DNA of 9,025 nt from Pseudomonadota bacterium (GTDB taxonomy: Bacteria; Pseudomonadota; Alphaproteobacteria; Reyranellales; Reyranellaceae): the NCBI GenBank assembly GCA_023386865.1, contig JAEWIV010000415.1, positions 1-9,025 of the forward strand. Reading direction: 5' to 3'. The notes under the pieces were generated by a model that was not told the DNA's origin, searched no databases, and was given only the letters and a program-made list of their open reading frames with translations. The position numbers and the translations under genes were made by a program. This document shows positions 5,857 through 9,025 of this stretch, one piece after another. The stretch's first letter is position 1. Every line of letters starts with the position of its first letter.

Positions 5857-8016
5857 ATGTCGATTTTCGACTGGACCACCGATGCGATCATGGCGATCGG
5901 CGCCTTCTTCGTTTCCGACACCTTCCTCGTCGTCCTGTTCTGGCTGTTTGCTCCCTATGTCGTCACCTGGATCGCGCTGGTGCCGTGCCACCGGCCTTGG
6001 GCATCGGGCTCGTGGAAATGGCGCCCTCGCTGCGTGGCCGGCGCTGCGGTGGTTCTCGTCGTCCTTCTGTTGCCGGGATATCCGCTGGCGGTCTGGGACG
6101 GCTGGGAGGTATGGCTGAAGTATCTGCCGTGGTGGCTCGCCCTCTACGTCGTGCTGGCGTGCATCGGCCCGGCTTGGCTGGCGTTCAAGGTATCCGAACG
6201 GATCAATCGGGCGTGCCGCATCGTAAAGAGCGTCCCCGGCAAGGAACAGGAGTTCGAGATCGCCCCGCCGCCGCTCGGGCAGCGGCCTCCGACGCTCCTC
6301 ACGGGTCGCCGCATCGTCCTCTTCTGCGACGGCACCAGCAACCGTCCCGACCAGCTCAGTGAGGGCATTTCGGCGCCGACCAACGTCTACAAGCTCTACA
6401 CCAACCTCGTGAAGAACGAGGCCCAGACCGGCTGGTACGACCCCGGCGTCGGGACGGAGACATCGTCGGAGTCGCTGGTCGGCAAGAAGCTCGGCGCCGT
6501 CGCCCAGATGGTGGGTTGGCTGAGGGCCACACCGTTCTTCGGCGCCTTCGTGAAGATACGGACCATCCTCGAAGCCGGCTTTGGTGTCGGGATCACGGAG
6601 AACATCGTTCAGGCCTACACCGAGATCGTACGCCAATACCGTCCCGGCGATCGCATCTACCTCATCGGCTTCTCGCGCGGCGCCTACACGGCGCGTTGCG
6701 TGGCCGGCGTCATTCGCCGCTGCGGTCTCCTCCGCCCGGAAAACATCCGCTACTCGAAAGACGTCGTGCGCCTCTTCAGCATGCGCCAGTCGGCCGAGAT
6801 GAACGTCCCGATCGACCCGAGCTTCGTCCACCAACAGCTTCCGGCGGTGGAATTCCTCGGCCTCTTCGACACCGTGGGCTCGCTCGGGGTGCCGATGTGG
6901 GGCTGGTGGTTCAATGCCCGGACGTTCTTTCGCAATACGCCGCTGTCGACCGATCCGTCGCCGATCTGCATCAACGTCTATCATGCGATGGCCATGGACG
7001 AGCGGCGGGCGCAGTTCTTCCCGACACCGTTCGACAAGAGGCTTCCGTCGGATACCTGGACCGAGACGCTTCAGGAGGTGTGGTTCCGGGGTGCCCATTG
7101 CGACGTCGGCGGCGGCTATGCCGACCCCGGGCTGTCAGACCTCGCCTTGGAGTGGATGCTGGACGCCTGTGAGCAGCACCGTCTCGCCTTCGATCCGGGG
7201 CTGAGGCGCTCGCTGCGGGGTGATCCCCTGGCGCGCCTGCACGACGAACTGCAGAACCAGCGGGCCTGGCGGCTGCTCGGCTCATGGCCGCGCTGGCACC
7301 CGGTGGCGACCTCGCTGCATCCCTCCGTTGCGGTGCGGGCCGCCGCGATCGCCGACCTCGGCCGCCACGACATGACGATCGTCAAGGGCAGCAAGAAGGA
7401 GACCTTCACGGCGAGTGCGCAGCGCGAATGGGACAGGACCGGACTGATCCTGCTGGGGCGCGGCGAGCGCTACCGACTGACCTGGCTCGAGGGGGAATGG
7501 CGCGACAAGGAGTGTCCGCCGTGCGGGCCGTCGGGCCAACCCGGCGACGATTGGGTTCGCCGGATGGCGCGTTGGCGGCGGCGTCTGCCGGACGAGAACT
7601 ACATGACGCTGTGCATCACCATCACTCACCCCCGGCCGTGGCCGTTGCGCGAAGGCAGTCTCGGTCGGCTCTTCAGCTATCTGTTCGTTCGCGATCCCGC
7701 GGAACTGGTCCGCCAGATCGCGCCGGTCGGGCGCGACCTTACCGAGCCGAACAAGAGCGTCGTGATCCAGAACAACGGCGACGCCGGCTTGCTTCACATA
7801 TTCGCCAACGACGCATGGATGACGGCAGCCAACAATTCCGGCGGCCTCGTCATGACGATCGAGCATTTGGACTACCGGCAGGCGATCGACGAGCCCCTCT
7901 GGACATTCGCCCCGACGGTGCGACGCCGGAGCGCGCAGCGCGGCAGGCGCAAGACGGAAGGGAAGGGCTGGATCCCGGCGGACCTGCAGTCCTGGCGTTG
8001 GCGGAAAAGCGCATAG
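5857..8016 (+). CDS. Membrane-anchored DUF2235 (Tle1-like) alpha/beta hydrolase with a C-terminal sandwich-like domain
   Basis: The 719-residue product starts with three hydrophobic segments (about residues 22-44, 59-76 and 91-111). Charged residues follow the positive-inside rule if the catalytic part faces the cytoplasm. The DUF2235 hydrolase domain spans about 150-440: IVLFCDGTSN (153-162), GFSRGAYTAR (271-280) with the nucleophile Ser273 in a GxSxG motif, LFDTVGS (336-342) with the likely acid Asp338, and GAHCDVGGGY (412-421) with likely base His414. Characterised relatives include Tle1 phospholipases of type VI secretion. Residues about 522-672 form a further domain; GLILLGRGERYRL, GEWRD and LLHIFANDAWM...NNSGG resemble PA-IL/LecA-type beta-sandwich lectins. 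No vgrG, PAAR or immunity gene is adjacent, so a secreted effector role is not supported. A lipase or esterase is likely; its substrate is unknown. The ribosome binding site is weak. Confidence 0.85.
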   Translation: MSIFDWTTDAIMAIGAFFVSDTFLVVLFWLFAPYVVTWIALVPCHRPWASGSWKWRPRCVAGAAVVLVVLLLPGYPLAVWDGWEVWLKYLPWWLALYVVLACIGPAWLAFKVSERINRACRIVKSVPGKEQEFEIAPPPLGQRPPTLLTGRRIVLFCDGTSNRPDQLSEGISAPTNVYKLYTNLVKNEAQTGWYDPGVGTETSSESLVGKKLGAVAQMVGWLRATPFFGAFVKIRTILEAGFGVGITENIVQAYTEIVRQYRPGDRIYLIGFSRGAYTARCVAGVIRRCGLLRPENIRYSKDVVRLFSMRQSAEMNVPIDPSFVHQQLPAVEFLGLFDTVGSLGVPMWGWWFNARTFFRNTPLSTDPSPICINVYHAMAMDERRAQFFPTPFDKRLPSDTWTETLQEVWFRGAHCDVGGGYADPGLSDLALEWMLDACEQHRLAFDPGLRRSLRGDPLARLHDELQNQRAWRLLGSWPRWHPVATSLHPSVAVRAAAIADLGRHDMTIVKGSKKETFTASAQREWDRTGLILLGRGERYRLTWLEGEWRDKECPPCGPSGQPGDDWVRRMARWRRRLPDENYMTLCITITHPRPWPLREGSLGRLFSYLFVRDPAELVRQIAPVGRDLTEPNKSVVIQNNGDAGLLHIFANDAWMTAANNSGGLVMTIEHLDYRQAIDEPLWTFAPTVRRRSAQRGRRKTEGKGWIPADLQSWRWRKSA

Positions 8017-8040
8017 CGACTGACGGTGGCCAAGGGCTGG

Positions 8041-8069
8041 TTGCCTTGACCCTTCCGAGCCTGCATGAT
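8041..8069 (+). promoter_or_regulatory. Candidate promoter of the livG/acyl-CoA synthetase operon
   Basis: TTGCCT (8041-8046) and CATGAT (8064-8069) are 17 bases apart, each matching 4 of 6 sigma-70-like consensus bases. They lie in the 97-base gap before the ABC ATPase gene. The match is modest and made by eye. Confidence 0.3.
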
Positions 8070-8102
8070 GCCGGCAATCATAAGCAAGGCTGTGTCGCGT
8101 CT

Positions 8103-8110
8103 AGGGAGGG
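8103..8110 (+). promoter_or_regulatory. Ribosome binding site of the LivG-type ATPase gene
   Basis: AGGGAGGG is a strong site but lies very close to the ATG at 8114 (4 bases after GGAGG). The GTG at 8117 has a more usual spacing and would remove only one residue, so the true start may be either. Confidence 0.55.
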
Positions 8111-8113
8111 TTC

Positions 8114-8932
8114 ATGGTGGGGTCGTCTGCCCGGCGCCTGGCGGCGCGTGAGGGCGACAATCAGCTCGTGGTCGAGGGCGTATCCAAGCGTTTCGGCGGC
8201 GTCGTCGCCGTGCAGGATGTGTCGCTCGAGGTGCCGCGCGGTGCGATCGTCTCCATCATCGGGCCGAACGGCGCCGGCAAGACCTCACTCCTGAACATGA
8301 TCTCGGGCTTCTACAAGCCCGACACCGGCCGCGTCGTCCTCGAAGGCCAGGACATCACCCAGAAGAAGCCGAGCGACATCGCCGCCCTTGGCATCGCCCG
8401 CACCTTCCAGAACATCGCGCTGTTCAGCGGCCTCACCGTGCTCGACAACCTGATGCTCGGCCGCCACGTGCGGATGAAGTCGGGCGTGTTCGCCTCCGTG
8501 GTCTACTGGGGAATGGCCCAGAAGGAGGACATCGCCCATCGCGAGGCGTGCGAGGAGATCATCGACTTCCTGAAGCTCCAGGACCTGCGCAAGCAGCAGA
8601 CCGCGGCGCTGGCCTACGGCCTGCGCAAACGCGTCGAGCTCGGCCGCGCGCTGGCGCTCGAGCCGCGCGTGCTGCTGCTCGACGAGCCGATGGGCGGCAT
8701 GAACCAGGACGAGAAGGAAGACATGGCGCGCTACATCCTGGACGTGAACCAGGAGCGCGGCGTCACCGTCGTGCTGATCGAGCACGACATGGGCGTGGTC
8801 ATGGACATCTCCGACCACGTCGTCGTTCTCGATCGCGGCCGGCGCATTGCCGCCGGCAGCCCGGAGGAGGTCCAGCGCGACCCCGCCGTCATCCAGGCCT
8901 ATCTCGGCACCAGCAGGAGTGAACGCGCATGA
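8114..8932 (+). CDS. livG: ABC transporter ATP-binding protein, LivG type (branched-chain amino acid/organic acid uptake family)
   Basis: The 272-residue product is a single ABC nucleotide-binding domain. Visible motifs are Walker A GPNGAGKT (50-57, Lys56), Q-loop Gln99 in ARTFQNIALF, signature LAYGLRKRVELGRAL (166-180), Walker B VLLLDEP (186-192, Asp190 and Glu191) and H-loop His224 in LIEHDM. RTFQN and the C-terminal AAGSPEEVQRDPAVIQAYLG identify the LivG subgroup, which with LivF powers LivH/LivM permeases at the inner membrane. The signature has L rather than the usual Q after LAYG. About 17 residues precede the domain, longer than usual. The gene overlaps an acyl-CoA synthetase start by ATGA. 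This arrangement is common where Liv-type transporters import organic acids for CoA activation, so the cargo may not be an amino acid. Confidence 0.88.
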   Translation: MVGSSARRLAAREGDNQLVVEGVSKRFGGVVAVQDVSLEVPRGAIVSIIGPNGAGKTSLLNMISGFYKPDTGRVVLEGQDITQKKPSDIAALGIARTFQNIALFSGLTVLDNLMLGRHVRMKSGVFASVVYWGMAQKEDIAHREACEEIIDFLKLQDLRKQQTAALAYGLRKRVELGRALALEPRVLLLDEPMGGMNQDEKEDMARYILDVNQERGVTVVLIEHDMGVVMDISDHVVVLDRGRRIAAGSPEEVQRDPAVIQAYLGTSRSERA

Positions 8933-9025
8933 GTCTGGTCGATCAGGCCGCGACATCGACGCTGCCGAAGCTGCTGCAGCGCAACGCCGAGCAGGATCCC
9001 AGGGGACCGGGCATCCGCGAGAAGA
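8929..9025 (+). CDS. Acyl-CoA synthetase (AMP-dependent synthetase/ligase), N-terminal part only
   Basis: The frame opens with an ATG overlapping the livG stop (ATGA), with AGGAG at 8915-8919 as its ribosome binding site. It runs off the window after 32 codons. The visible residues include STLPKLLQRNAEQDP followed by GIREK, the typical opening of long-chain acyl-CoA synthetases found inside Liv-type transporter operons (compare TLPKLL.RNA...AIREKD). The enzyme would activate a carboxylic acid with ATP and CoA. No catalytic motif is within the window, so the call rests on the N-terminal pattern and the context. Confidence 0.65.
   Translation, partial: MSLVDQAATSTLPKLLQRNAEQDPRGPGIREK

Noticed and set aside
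4787..6118. A 443-codon open frame on the plus strand
   Set aside because: It lies antisense to the deacetylase, whose NodB motifs are all intact, and is histidine- and arginine-rich like other complementary-frame shadows.
5665..7098. A long (477-codon) open frame on the minus strand
   Set aside because: It runs antisense through the clear DUF2235 gene, has arginine-, glycine- and alanine-rich low-information content typical of shadows in GC-rich DNA, and shows no recognisable motif.
5857..8016. Type VI secretion effector operon around the Tle1-like protein
   Set aside because: No VgrG, PAAR, Hcp, adaptor or lipoprotein immunity gene is adjacent, and the N-terminal membrane segments argue against delivery.
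8028..8051. An imperfect hairpin (GGCCAAGG / CCTTGACC) after the DUF2235 gene as a terminator
   Set aside because: The stem has a mismatch and no T-run follows; the region also overlaps the candidate promoter for livG.
1..9025. tRNA, rRNA, CRISPR arrays, insertion sequences or attachment sites
   Set aside because: No cloverleaf-like, regularly spaced repeat, transposase-like or integrase-like sequence was seen in the gaps, which together total only about 450 bases.

Overview
The window is GC-rich, densely packed bacterial chromosome. Codon use strongly favours G or C at third positions, and most gene junctions are 4-base overlaps (ATGA or GTGA). The gene content is peripheral catabolism: a crotonase-fold enzyme, a phytanoyl-CoA dioxygenase-type oxygenase, a sugar oxidation module, a Liv-type ABC ATPase and an acyl-CoA synthetase. 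This fits an alphaproteobacterium of the Hyphomicrobiales/Rhodospirillales kind. The genus is not determinable from the sequence alone; a Reyranella- or Bradyrhizobium-like soil organism is a guess from gene style. No RNA genes, CRISPR arrays, insertion sequences or phage genes were seen. No gap between genes exceeds about 125 bases.

Layout: (1) 46-2599, plus strand: a crotonase-superfamily gene, then a PhyH-type Fe(II)/2-oxoglutarate oxygenase overlapping a DehI-like all-helical protein. A nested palindromic repeat (847-906) lies between the first two genes, and half of a related copy sits at 1-28. Both copies lie immediately before a ribosome binding site. (2) 2648-4872, plus strand: a tightly coupled cassette of fucU (L-fucose mutarotase), an aldo/keto reductase and an amidohydrolase_2 lactonase. 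These match the first three steps of non-phosphorylative L-fucose oxidation. The lactonase is split by a frameshift near 4336. (3) 4877-5734, minus strand: a NodB-type polysaccharide deacetylase/cyclic imidase-like gene, convergent with the cassette and only 4 bases from it. (4) 5857-8016, plus strand: a 719-residue DUF2235 (Tle1-like) serine hydrolase with three N-terminal membrane segments and a C-terminal region resembling PA-IL-type lectin domains. (5) 8114-9025, plus strand: a LivG-type ABC ATPase overlapping the start of an acyl-CoA synthetase that runs off the window.

Working together: the fucose cassette would anomerise, oxidise and delactonise a 6-deoxy or related aldose, and later steps (dehydratase onward) must be encoded elsewhere. 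The livG/acyl-CoA synthetase pair looks like the start of an operon for uptake plus CoA activation of an organic acid. The items most worth a second look are the membrane-tethered DUF2235 hydrolase with its appended sandwich domain, the palindromic element with compensatory base changes, the crotonase lacking both catalytic glutamates, and the frameshifted lactonase.
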